A DNA stretch of 64,000 bases from Jejubacter calystegiae (GTDB lineage Bacteria > Pseudomonadota > Gammaproteobacteria > Enterobacterales > Enterobacteriaceae). Where the stretch lies: the NCBI RefSeq assembly GCF_005671395.1, contig NZ_CP040428.1, forward strand, positions 3,658,001 through 3,722,000, in the 5' to 3' direction. Positions within the stretch are counted from its first letter, which is position 1. Every line of letters begins with the position of its first letter. Below, in pieces: positions 45,933-52,873 of this stretch. The notes under the pieces are model-generated. The model saw only the letters and a list, made by a program, of their open reading frames with translations, had not been told where the DNA came from and ran no database searches. The translations under genes and the position numbers were made by a program.

Positions 45933-47438
45933 ATGAAGTTAAGAAGGAAAAAGGTCAAACCGATAACGCTTAAGGATGTGACCATTATCGATGATACCAA
46001 GCTGCGTAAGGCGATTACCGCCGCGTCGCTGGGTAACGCGATGGAGTGGTTCGATTTTGGTGTCTATGGTTTTGTTGCCTACGCACTCGGTAAAGTATTC
46101 TTCCCTGGCGCCGATCCCGGCGTGCAGATGATCGCCGCTCTGGCGACCTTTTCAGTCCCGTTTTTGATTCGTCCGCTGGGCGGCCTGTTTTTCGGCATGC
46201 TCGGGGATAAATATGGCCGTCAGCGTATTCTATCCATCACGATAGTGATCATGTCGATAAGTACCTTCTGTATCGGCCTGATACCCGGCCACGCGACCAT
46301 CGGTATCTGGGCGCCTATTTTGCTGCTGTTGTGTAAAATGGCACAGGGCTTCTCGGTGGGCGGTGAATATACCGGCGCTTCAATCTTTGTCGCTGAATAT
46401 TCGCCGGACCGTAAGCGCGGCTTTATGGGCAGCTGGCTGGATTTTGGCTCCATCGCCGGTTTTGTGCTGGGTGCGGGCGTGGTTGTGCTGATCTCCACTA
46501 TCGTGGGTGAGGCTAACTTCCTTGAGTGGGGCTGGCGTATCCCGTTCTTCCTGGCGCTGCCGCTGGGCATTATCGGGCTCTACCTGCGTCACGCGCTGGA
46601 AGAGACCCCGACCTTCCAGCAGCACGTTGATAAGCTGGAGCAGGGCGATCGAGAAGGGCTGCAGGATGGTCCCAGGGTCTCCTTTAAAGAGATTGCGACC
46701 AAACACTGGCGCGGCCTGCTGGCCTGTACCGGCCTGGTGATTGCCACCAACGTCACCTACTACATGCTGCTCACCTATATGCCGAGTTACCTTTCCCATA
46801 ACCTCCACTATTCCGAGGATCATGGGGTACTGATCATCATCGCTATCATGATTGGTATGCTGTTTGTTCAGCCGGTGATGGGGCTGCTGAGTGACCGCTT
46901 CGGGCGCCGTCCCTTTGTGCTGTGCGGTAGCGTGGCGTTGATTGTCCTGGCGGTACCGGCCTTTAAGCTGATTAACAGTGACGTGATTGGGCTGATTTTC
47001 GCCGGTCTGCTGATGCTGGCGGTGATCCTGAACTCCTTTACCGGGGTGATGGCCTCTTCGCTGCCGGCGATGTTCCCGACGCATATTCGCTACAGCGCCC
47101 TGGCCAGTGCCTTTAATATATCGGTACTGATTGCCGGTCTGACGCCGACTCTGGCCGCCTGGCTGGTGGAGACCACTCAGAACCTGCTGATGCCTGCTTA
47201 TTATCTGATGGTTATCGGCGTGGTGGGGCTGGCGACCGGTCTTTATATGAAAGAGACCGCCAATAAACCACTGAAAGGCGCGACGCCGGCCGCATCGGAT
47301 ATGGATGAAGCGCGTGAAATTCTGCAGGAGCACCACGATCATATCGAACATAAAATCGAAGATATCGATCGTGAAATTGCTGAACTGGAAGAGAAGCGTA
47401 ATCGTCTGGTGCAGCAGCACCCGCGCATTAACGAGTAA
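45933..47438 (+). CDS. proP: ProP, osmosensory proline/glycine betaine:H+ symporter
   Basis: A 501-residue major facilitator almost identical in layout to E. coli ProP (500 aa): MEWFDFGVYGFVAYALGKVF in the first helix, the loop GMLGDKYGRQRILSI, and a C-terminal extension (about 455-500) with heptad-like EHKIEDIDREIAELEEKRN that forms the antiparallel coiled coil tuning the osmotic set point. It imports proline, betaine and ectoine when osmolality rises. The ATG at 45933 follows AGAGGA and matches the E. coli start. In E. coli proP is elsewhere on the chromosome. Confidence 0.95.
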   Translation: MKLRRKKVKPITLKDVTIIDDTKLRKAITAASLGNAMEWFDFGVYGFVAYALGKVFFPGADPGVQMIAALATFSVPFLIRPLGGLFFGMLGDKYGRQRILSITIVIMSISTFCIGLIPGHATIGIWAPILLLLCKMAQGFSVGGEYTGASIFVAEYSPDRKRGFMGSWLDFGSIAGFVLGAGVVVLISTIVGEANFLEWGWRIPFFLALPLGIIGLYLRHALEETPTFQQHVDKLEQGDREGLQDGPRVSFKEIATKHWRGLLACTGLVIATNVTYYMLLTYMPSYLSHNLHYSEDHGVLIIIAIMIGMLFVQPVMGLLSDRFGRRPFVLCGSVALIVLAVPAFKLINSDVIGLIFAGLLMLAVILNSFTGVMASSLPAMFPTHIRYSALASAFNISVLIAGLTPTLAAWLVETTQNLLMPAYYLMVIGVVGLATGLYMKETANKPLKGATPAASDMDEAREILQEHHDHIEHKIEDIDREIAELEEKRNRLVQQHPRINE

Positions 47439-47447
47439 GAGTATCAG

Positions 47448-47469
47448 GCCCCCGGTTGGGGGCTTTTTT
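47448..47469 (+). terminator. Terminator after proP
   Basis: GCCCCC (47448-47453) and GGGGGC (47458-47463) form a stem with a GGTT loop, followed by six T residues. It lies nine bases after the proP stop codon. Confidence 0.9.
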
Positions 47470-47473
47470 CTGC

Positions 47474-47686
47474 CTAACGCAACCGCAGCGCCGCAAACTT
47501 ATTGCGAATCACTCCGTCATAAAAACGCCCCTTGGAAACCACCGTCAGAAAGGTATGGAAGGTTTTTTCCGGAACGTTACGGTAACGCCACAGCTGGCCG
47601 TCCTTAAACTGGATCTCCAGCTCGCGCACCCCGGCATCGTAACCAATACTGATGATTCTTGACGATTTAACGGGGTGTTTGTTCAT
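47474..47686 (-). CDS. KTSC-domain small protein
   Basis: A 70-residue protein that is almost all one KTSC domain: VKSSRIISIGYDAGVRELEI, then the FKDGQLWRYRNVPEKTFHTF strand-helix part and a closing SKGRFYDGVIRNKF. The domain is named after a Lys-tRNA-synthetase C-terminal module; no clear function is known for the free-standing form. It ends right at the proP terminator on the opposite strand and starts with a GGATGAACAAACAC-like context. Confidence 0.85.
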   Translation of the reverse strand: MNKHPVKSSRIISIGYDAGVRELEIQFKDGQLWRYRNVPEKTFHTFLTVVSKGRFYDGVIRNKFAALRLR

Positions 47687-47808
47687 CCTGAGGGCTCCGC
47701 TGTGCTAAAAGGGCTGTTCTTACTACATCTGTTAATAAAAACATACGCAAAACCAGTGCCAACAATCAACCGGCAAAGGCGACGATTTGCTTATGAGGCG
47801 AAAATAAG

Positions 47809-47994
47809 ATGCTGAAAGACTATCTGATTGTCGCCATGCTCACGATGGTGGCGGGGTGGAAAATCAGCCTGCCGGTTCTGGGGGGACTGGTCTTCTGGTG
47901 CTGGCGACGGCGACATATTGTCTGGGGCATACTGTTTGGGGCGGGGTTTGTATGGACGGCACTGGCGGCCTGGCAGTTTGAACAGTACATGTGA
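47809..47994 (+). CDS. Small membrane protein of unknown function (61 aa)
   Basis: It begins MLKDYLIVAMLTMVAGWKIS and contains two hydrophobic segments separated by a WCWRRRH basic turn, giving a likely hairpin in the inner membrane. The ATG has a GAGG about 13 bases upstream and an AATAAG closer in, so the start is plausible but not strong. It is convergent with ydfZ across a GC hairpin. No family that I recognise. Confidence 0.5.
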   Translation: MLKDYLIVAMLTMVAGWKISLPVLGGLVFWCWRRRHIVWGILFGAGFVWTALAAWQFEQYM

Positions 47995-48014
47995 ATGCCG
48001 CCGCAGCGGCATTC
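47993..48014. terminator. Hairpin between small membrane gene and ydfZ
   Basis: GAATGCCGC (47993-48001) pairs with GCGGCATTC (48006-48014) around four bases. There is no T-run on either side, so its strength as a terminator is uncertain, but it sits between two convergent genes. Confidence 0.5.
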
Positions 48015-48022
48015 GGCTGGTC

Positions 48023-48226
48023 TTAGTTCAGGCCAAGGCGGATGAGCTCCACGGGCTGATACTGACCTTCGCAACCCTCCACTTCCACTGTCTTCGAGCG
48101 GCGCAGATCTCCGGGCGTCATGCCGTCACCGTGGATAGCGGTGATAACGCCGGTCTGGCCAGTGCCGTTAATCATCACGCGGCTGCCGGTGGTAATGGAA
48201 TTGCGATTGCGGTCATAGGTCATCAT
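48023..48226 (-). CDS. ydfZ: YdfZ, small protein (putative selenium-binding)
   Basis: A 67-residue protein matching E. coli YdfZ (67 aa): [20 protein letters not shown] at the start and VEGCEGQ with its single Cys near the end, closing in LIRLGLN. The E. coli protein has been reported to carry bound selenium; its role is unknown. In E. coli ydfZ lies between ydfH and ydfI, but here it is about 10 kb away, beyond dcp, showing that the region was rearranged. GAGGAGA gives a good ribosome site. Confidence 0.92.
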   Translation of the reverse strand: MMTYDRNRNSITTGSRVMINGTGQTGVITAIHGDGMTPGDLRRSKTVEVEGCEGQYQPVELIRLGLN

Positions 48227-48443
48227 TGTGGTTTCTCCTCTGAATGAAGACGATAATTCAGACCCTGTTATTCTGGAATATTCTGCGCCGATGGGGCGTT
48301 GATCGCGATCAATACGAATCTTTTCATGCGATGTGCATCACATATTGGCAGGGGTGGCATCGCGCCCCGTTAGCCGCTAAGGTGTGAAGCACCGGGTGCC
48401 GCATGCGGCGGCGCAGGCTGAATCAGGGAGGCTTTTTGCCAGG

Positions 48444-50084
48444 ATGTTAAAGATGATGCTGGTTACCGCGCGCGACAGGGTGCGGCTGACAGAAATCACG
48501 TCAGTGCTGATCCGCTATGGATTGCAGGACATCGCCAGAATGCTGGGGCTGACGACGTTGCGCGATACCCTGCGCCGCGATCGCGAGCGGACACAGGCGC
48601 AGAGCATGCCCGAGCGGCTGCGTCACGCGCTGGAAGAGCTGGGGCCCACCTTCGTAAAACTCGGGCAGATCCTGGCGACCCGTACCGACCTGCTGGATCC
48701 CGTCTGGACTGACGAACTGGAAAAACTGCACAGTCAGGCCAGAGCTCTGCCCTGGGAAAGCCTGGCGGAGCAGATATGCGAAGACCTCGGCGCCGAGCCG
48801 GAGCAAATCTTCGCCGAATTCGACCGCACGCCGATTGCCGCCGCATCGATGGCGCAGATTTATCGCGCCAGGCTCCATAGCGGTGAAGCGGTGGTGGTGA
48901 AAGTGCTGCGCCCCGGCCTGGAAAGGACCATTCGCGCCGACCTGCGGTTACTCACCTTTCTGGCAGGCGCGCTGGAAGAGCAGAGCAGCCAACTGGCGCG
49001 CTATCATCCGAGCCAGATTGTGTTGGGACTGGCGACGGCGCTGAACCACGAGCTGGATCTCACCCAGGAAGCCAGCAACTGCGAACAGATTGCCCGCTGC
49101 TTTGCCGATGACCCCCAGGTTGTTATTCCCGCTATCCACTGGGCCTGGACCTCGCCGCGCCTGATGGTGCAGGAATTTGTGCCGGGGATGGCTCCGGAAA
49201 GCCCACAACAGCTCATCGATGCCGGACTGGATGGTCATATCCTTGCCAGGGAAGGGGCGCGGGCGTTTATGGAGATGGTGCTGGAACACCGGCTGTGGCA
49301 CGCCGATCCCCATCCCGGTAACGTGATGGCGCTGGAGGGGAACCGGGTCGGTTTTATCGATTTCGGTATGGTAGGACGCCTGAGCGAACGGCGGCGCAAT
49401 CAGTTGCTGATGATGCTGGATGCCATTGCCGGACGTCAGAGTGAAGGGATCGTCAATGCCCTGATCGAGTGGTCGGGCGATGAGGCCATCGACATTAATC
49501 GTTTCGAACTGGCGGCGCAGAACTTCCTTGATAAACAGGGTTCGGCGCCGATGAAGCTCGGCAAGGCGCTGGCGGATCTGCTGGCGATGGTCCGGGAGTT
49601 CCGACTGGCGCTGCCGCCGGATCTCGCGCTGCTGTTTAAGGCGTTGATTACCGCTGATGGCGTGCTCCAGCGTCTGGATCCCGGTTTTGATATTGTCGCC
49701 ACGCTGCGGCCGATGCTGCGCGAGGTGGTGCTGCGCCGTTATCGCCCCGGCGGCGCCCGCCGACGACTGATGGCGCTGGGGGCCCAGGCGTTGGATGCCG
49801 GAGAAGAGCTGCCTCAGACCCTGCGCCTGATGCTACGGCGCCTGAAAATGGGGAAGGTTAACGCCGACCTGGAAATTAAAAATATCGGGCTGCTCAGCCG
49901 GGCACTGGAACGTGCCGCCGTCACGCTGGCGATAGCGGTGGTGACGGCCGCTTTTGCGTTGGGCATCACCCCCTGGCTGATGGAGAGCGGCTGGCGTATT
50001 TGGGGGATTCCGGTCTTTCCGCTGTTTGGCCTGCTGGCCTGCGGTACCGGTATCTTTCTGCTGGCGCTGCGGTTACGACGTTAA
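48444..50084 (+). CDS. ABC1/AarF (UbiB-type) atypical kinase-like protein
   Basis: About 546 residues. Hallmarks of the ADCK/UbiB family are present: the KLGQ motif in GPTFVKLGQILATR, the AAASMAQIYRARL loop, lysine in VVVKVLRPG, LWHADPHPGNVM and IDFGMVGRL. Two membrane helices end the protein. It is not the canonical ubiB, which sits in another operon and differs in sequence; this is a paralogue. UbiB-type proteins aid ubiquinone synthesis or lipid handling through ATPase activity. The start is uncertain: GGGAGG lies 12 bases before the chosen ATG, and a GTG at 48384 would add 20 residues. Confidence 0.85.
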   Translation: MLKMMLVTARDRVRLTEITSVLIRYGLQDIARMLGLTTLRDTLRRDRERTQAQSMPERLRHALEELGPTFVKLGQILATRTDLLDPVWTDELEKLHSQARALPWESLAEQICEDLGAEPEQIFAEFDRTPIAAASMAQIYRARLHSGEAVVVKVLRPGLERTIRADLRLLTFLAGALEEQSSQLARYHPSQIVLGLATALNHELDLTQEASNCEQIARCFADDPQVVIPAIHWAWTSPRLMVQEFVPGMAPESPQQLIDAGLDGHILAREGARAFMEMVLEHRLWHADPHPGNVMALEGNRVGFIDFGMVGRLSERRRNQLLMMLDAIAGRQSEGIVNALIEWSGDEAIDINRFELAAQNFLDKQGSAPMKLGKALADLLAMVREFRLALPPDLALLFKALITADGVLQRLDPGFDIVATLRPMLREVVLRRYRPGGARRRLMALGAQALDAGEELPQTLRLMLRRLKMGKVNADLEIKNIGLLSRALERAAVTLAIAVVTAAFALGITPWLMESGWRIWGIPVFPLFGLLACGTGIFLLALRLRR

Positions 50085-50091
50085 CGCACTC

Positions 50092-50125
50092 GTTTAACCT
50101 TTGTTGACGTTTAATTCGCTACAGT
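50092..50125 (+). promoter_or_regulatory. PhoP-box-like repeat and -10 of the mgrR-like RNA
   Basis: GTTTA (50092-50096) and GTTGA (50103-50107) are direct repeats 11 bases apart, as in PhoP boxes, and TACAGT (50120-50125) follows 12 bases later as a -10. The predicted start near 50132 gives an RNA of about 99 bases to the terminator, close to the 98 of E. coli MgrR. Confidence 0.6.
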
Positions 50126-50131
50126 GGCTTG

Positions 50132-50230
50132 GCAATCCATCGCGACCGGCAGAGGCGCGATGTATCAATACCCAGAAAATAACGATCTATCCATGCAAGC
50201 TTGAGCCGCCAGTCGCTGGCGGTTTTTTTT
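50132..50230 (+). ncRNA. mgrR: MgrR-like small regulatory RNA
   Basis: About 99 bases from a PhoP-type promoter to an intrinsic terminator, CCGCCAG/CTGGCGG (50206-50222) with eight T residues. E. coli MgrR is a PhoPQ-induced, Hfq-binding RNA next to mgtS; it represses eptB and thereby affects lipopolysaccharide charge and antimicrobial-peptide response. The neighbour here is mgtS, convergent, which strongly supports the call. Base-by-base comparison with the E. coli RNA was not possible. Confidence 0.75.
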
Positions 50231-50251
50231 CGCCTGGCGATCGCCGAATAT

Positions 50252-50287
50252 GAAAAGCCCCTCGAGCAGTGCTGCGAGGGGCTTTTC
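50252..50287. terminator. Bidirectional terminator between mgrR-like RNA and mgtS
   Basis: GAAAAGCCCCTCG (50252-50264) and CGAGGGGCTTTTC (50275-50287) are perfect reverse complements with a short loop that itself can pair. The TTTT tails on both sides let it end mgtS transcripts and back up the RNA terminator. Confidence 0.9.
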
Positions 50288-50308
50288 GGTGAGAGAGCGC
50301 GTCGTTCA

Positions 50309-50404
50309 TTAATCATCCCACTTATAGCTGAACCATGCGGCCAGAAAACCAGAGAAGACAATCATTCCCAGGACGGCCAGAAAAACATGCATATTTCCCA
50401 ACAT
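50309..50404 (-). CDS. mgtS: MgtS (YneM), 31-residue membrane protein
   Basis: The minus strand encodes MLGNMHVFLAVLGMIVFSGF and ends FSYKWDD, 31 residues. This matches E. coli MgtS (31 aa) at most positions, including the C-terminal KWDD. In E. coli MgtS is induced by low magnesium through PhoPQ, binds and stabilises the magnesium importer MgtA, and also affects PitA. GGAGG lies seven bases upstream of the ATG, and TATAAT on the minus strand (50475-50470) is a good -10. Confidence 0.95.
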   Translation of the reverse strand: MLGNMHVFLAVLGMIVFSGFLAAWFSYKWDD

Positions 50405-50542
50405 AGTGACCTCCGTCGTGTGTTTAACCGATAGAAAAACCCCTTAATTAGCGGTGGTTAGCAGAGGTGATTATACCGAACGACGCTTAAATAAACGCGC
50501 AATTGTGTGAAGAAGCGCGGACCAATGGTAAGTAAATGCAAC

Positions 50543-51283
50543 CTATAGCGCCCGCCAGACCATTTGTGCGCCCAGGCCTAACAGCGTTAGCAGAAACAGA
50601 CGGCGGAACAGTAAGGGACTGATGCGCCGACGCAGCCATTCGCCGAAGGCCATACCTGCCAGTGCCGCCACTAGCGCCAGCAGGGAGAGGGGAAGATCGC
50701 CGGTGTTCAGCGCGCCATGCCACCACAGCCCCGCGCTTAGCGCCAGTGTGGAGGTGGTAAAGGCGATGCCCAGACCTTGTATCAGGGAATCCCGGGAGCT
50801 CAGCAGCGCCTGAAGCCAGGGAACCGCCGGAATCACAAAGACGCCGGTCGCACCGGTCAGCAGTCCGGTACAGAGCCCGACCAGTAGCGAAAGCGGCGCT
50901 TCGCCACGCACAGGCGGCGTAAAACGGGCGCCTGAGAGCGACCAGAGCGCATACAGGCTCAGCGCCGTGCCCAGGGTTAAGGTCGTGGCGCTGTGACTGC
51001 CCGTAGCGAGCCAGCCGCTGGTCGCCAGGGTTCCGACAACGATCCCGACGTTCAGCGGCGTCAGACGTCGCAACAGCGGCCACAGCCCGCTACCGCGCAG
51101 CTGCATCAGATTGGTGATAAGCGAAGGCAGCAGCAACATGCCCGCGGCAGCCACCGGTGAAATTAACGCGCCCAGTAGCGCCATCGCGACCGTCGGTAGT
51201 CCCATTCCTGTCACGCCTTTTACCATGCCTGCCATCGCAAATACGGCGGCGGCAAGTACCCAAATCTGTTGTTCAGCAGACAT
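50543..51283 (-). CDS. TauE/SafE-family membrane exporter
   Basis: A 246-residue membrane protein with about eight helices in two repeated halves (MVKGVTGMGLPTVAMALLGA and LLTGATGVFVIPAVPWLQAL). The family exports sulfite, sulfoacetate or other organosulfur anions. The start at 51283 (MSAEQQ) has GAGGA eight bases upstream and begins just before the first helix. It is divergent from a methionine synthase gene and shares with it a spacer that holds MetR and MetJ motifs, so a link to sulfur metabolism is plausible. Confidence 0.85.
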   Translation of the reverse strand: MSAEQQIWVLAAAVFAMAGMVKGVTGMGLPTVAMALLGALISPVAAAGMLLLPSLITNLMQLRGSGLWPLLRRLTPLNVGIVVGTLATSGWLATGSHSATTLTLGTALSLYALWSLSGARFTPPVRGEAPLSLLVGLCTGLLTGATGVFVIPAVPWLQALLSSRDSLIQGLGIAFTTSTLALSAGLWWHGALNTGDLPLSLLALVAALAGMAFGEWLRRRISPLLFRRLFLLTLLGLGAQMVWRAL

Positions 51284-51375
51284 CGACACTTCCTCTGAGT
51301 GATTCACTGTCGCAAGCGTAACGGACTCCAGCGCGCCTTAATTCGTCAGTCAGCGAACCAGGGTCGCATTCATGA

Positions 51376-51388
51376 TGAATTTTTTTCA
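51376..51388. promoter_or_regulatory. MetR-like box
   Basis: TGAATTTTTTTCA is a perfect fit to the MetR consensus TGAA-N5-TTCA. It lies about 134 bases upstream of the MetE-like gene, with a further half-like TGAATTTT nearby (51394-51401). MetR activates metE in enterobacteria. Confidence 0.65.
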
Positions 51389-51441
51389 TGTCTGATGAAT
51401 TTTCCTCGTTTGCACTGCGCGCGTTCTGCTGTCATTGTTTC

Positions 51442-51465
51442 AGCCATGTAGCCATCCAGATGGCT
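51442..51465. promoter_or_regulatory. MetJ-like tandem met boxes
   Basis: Three adjacent 8-base units, AGCCATGT, AGCCATCC and AGATGGCT, match the met box AGACGTCT at about 5, 5 and 6 positions. MetJ binds two or more such units head to tail to repress methionine genes. They lie 57 bases upstream of the start codon, where they would overlap the promoter. Confidence 0.5.
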
Positions 51466-51521
51466 GAAAGTTCAATAAAACAATTATCACCCGGCTGAAC
51501 TACCGGGGAGAGGAGAGCAGC

Positions 51522-52625
51522 ATGCAACGACAACAGGCACCGTTTCGCGCCGATGTGGTAGGGAGTTTTTTACGTCCGGACAGCATTAAGCGCGCCCGCG
51601 AGCAGTTTGCCGCCGGAGAGATCGACGCCGCCGCATTACGTAAGGTGGAAGACGAGGCGATCCGCAACGTCGTGCAGCAGCAGTGCGCCTGTGGCCTGCA
51701 TGTAGTGACCGACGGCGAATTTCGTCGCGCCTGGTGGCACTTCGACTTTTTCGACGGCCTGCAGGGCACTGAGCCCTTCGAAACCGACCACGGCATTCAG
51801 TTTAACGGCGTGCAGACTAAAGCCCGCGGCATTCGGGTGGTGGATCGGGTGAAATTCGGCGATCATCCGATGCTGGAAGATTTTCGCTATCTGAAGAGCA
51901 TCAGCGGCGATGCCTGTCCGAAAATGACTATCCCCAGCCCCAGCGTGCTGCATTTCCGCGGTGGTCGTGAAACTATCGACCGTACCGTCTATCCGGAACT
52001 GGACGCTTACTTCGACGACCTGGCCATTGCCTGGCGCGACGCCATCCGCGCGTTCTATGACGCGGGCTGCCGCTACCTGCAGCTCGATGATACCGTCTGG
52101 GCCTACCTGTGTTCCGAAGAGCAGCGCCGCCTGGTGCTGGAGCGCGGTGACGACCCTGATGAACTGGCCCGTACCTACGCCCGGGTATTGAATAAGGCGC
52201 TGGAAGGTAAACCTCAGGATCTGACCGTCGGGCTGCACGTCTGCCGCGGCAACTTCCGCTCCACGTGGATCTCCGAAGGGGGCTATGAGCCGGTGGCGGA
52301 AGTGCTGTTCGGCACGGTGAACATCGATGCCTTCTTCCTTGAATACGATAACGATCGTTCTGGCGACTTTAGCCCGCTGCGCCATATCCGTCCTGGCAAT
52401 CAGCAGGTGGTGCTGGGGCTTATCACCACCAAGAATGGCGAGCTGGAAAACCCGGAAGGGGTGAAAGCGCGGGTGCGGGAAGCGGCGCAGTATGTCGATA
52501 TCAATCAGATCTGCCTGAGCCCTCAGTGCGGTTTTGCCTCTACCGAAGAGGGTAACAGCCTGAGCGAAGGCCAGCAGTGGGATAAAGTCCGACTGGTGAC
52601 CCGCCTGGCGCAGGAAGTCTGGTAA
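51522..52625 (+). CDS. Cobalamin-independent methionine synthase family protein (short, MetE C-terminal type)
   Basis: A 367-residue protein that corresponds to only the catalytic C-terminal half of MetE, like B. subtilis YxjG. The zinc ligands can be seen in LHVCRGN (His and Cys), the Glu region around FFLEYDN, and CLSPQCGFAS (second Cys). Such core enzymes move a methyl group from a donor other than polyglutamyl-folate to homocysteine or a similar thiol. MetR- and MetJ-like sites upstream support a role in methionine supply. GAGAGGAGAG precedes the ATG. Confidence 0.87.
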   Translation: MQRQQAPFRADVVGSFLRPDSIKRAREQFAAGEIDAAALRKVEDEAIRNVVQQQCACGLHVVTDGEFRRAWWHFDFFDGLQGTEPFETDHGIQFNGVQTKARGIRVVDRVKFGDHPMLEDFRYLKSISGDACPKMTIPSPSVLHFRGGRETIDRTVYPELDAYFDDLAIAWRDAIRAFYDAGCRYLQLDDTVWAYLCSEEQRRLVLERGDDPDELARTYARVLNKALEGKPQDLTVGLHVCRGNFRSTWISEGGYEPVAEVLFGTVNIDAFFLEYDNDRSGDFSPLRHIRPGNQQVVLGLITTKNGELENPEGVKARVREAAQYVDINQICLSPQCGFASTEEGNSLSEGQQWDKVRLVTRLAQEVW

Positions 52626-52632
52626 GTTCTGC

Positions 52633-52661
52633 GGCCCGGCGCTGTGCCGGGCCTGTTTATC
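52633..52661 (+). terminator. Probable terminator after the MetE-like gene
   Basis: GGCCCGGC (52633-52640) pairs with GCCGGGCC (52646-52653) around a five-base loop. TGTTTAT follows. It is seven bases past the stop codon. Confidence 0.6.
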
Positions 52662-52739
52662 AGCGCTTTTTATTATGCGACTCCCCGTCGCTATTATAAA
52701 AAACGATGATTAAAAAACGTGCAAATCATTAACCGGTGC

Positions 52740-52754
52740 GCACCACCATAGCGC
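52740..52754. promoter_or_regulatory. Possible NtrC-binding site upstream of the urea operon
   Basis: GCACCACCATAGCGC partly fits the NtrC palindrome GCAC...GTGC: the left half is good, the right half has mismatches. It lies about 80 bases upstream of the sigma-54 promoter. Weak on its own; the promoter next to it makes an enhancer site likely somewhere here. Confidence 0.3.
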
Positions 52755-52818
52755 GAAATAAAATCTTTCCTCCCGCCGGTAAAATAAAACTCCCTGATTA
52801 TTAAGCATAAATTAATTC

Positions 52819-52834
52819 TGGCATCCGCCTTGCA
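52819..52834 (+). promoter_or_regulatory. Sigma-54 (RpoN) promoter of the urea operon
   Basis: TGGCATCCGCCTTGCA fits the sigma-54 pattern TGGCAC-N5-TTGCA with a single change. GG at 52820-52821 and GC at 52832-52833 are exactly 12 bases apart, as required for -24/-12 promoters. The start of transcription should fall near 52845, just before the GntR-type operator and 29 bases before the first gene. Confidence 0.8.
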
Positions 52835-52847
52835 ACAGGTATCCCAA

Positions 52848-52859
52848 CTTGTATACCAG
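52848..52859. promoter_or_regulatory. FadR-type GntR operator over the urea-operon start
   Basis: CTTGTATACCAG is a near-palindrome (10 of 12 positions) around the GTATAC core used by FadR-subfamily regulators. It overlaps the predicted transcription start, so binding should block transcription. The GntR gene inside the operon (58355-59050) is the obvious candidate regulator. Confidence 0.6.
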
Positions 52860-52873
52860 ATGGGAGACCTGGC

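Noticed and set aside
48384-48443. GTG start adding 20 residues to the ABC1-family protein
   Set aside because: The added residues are not family-like and the ribosome site lies after this GTG.
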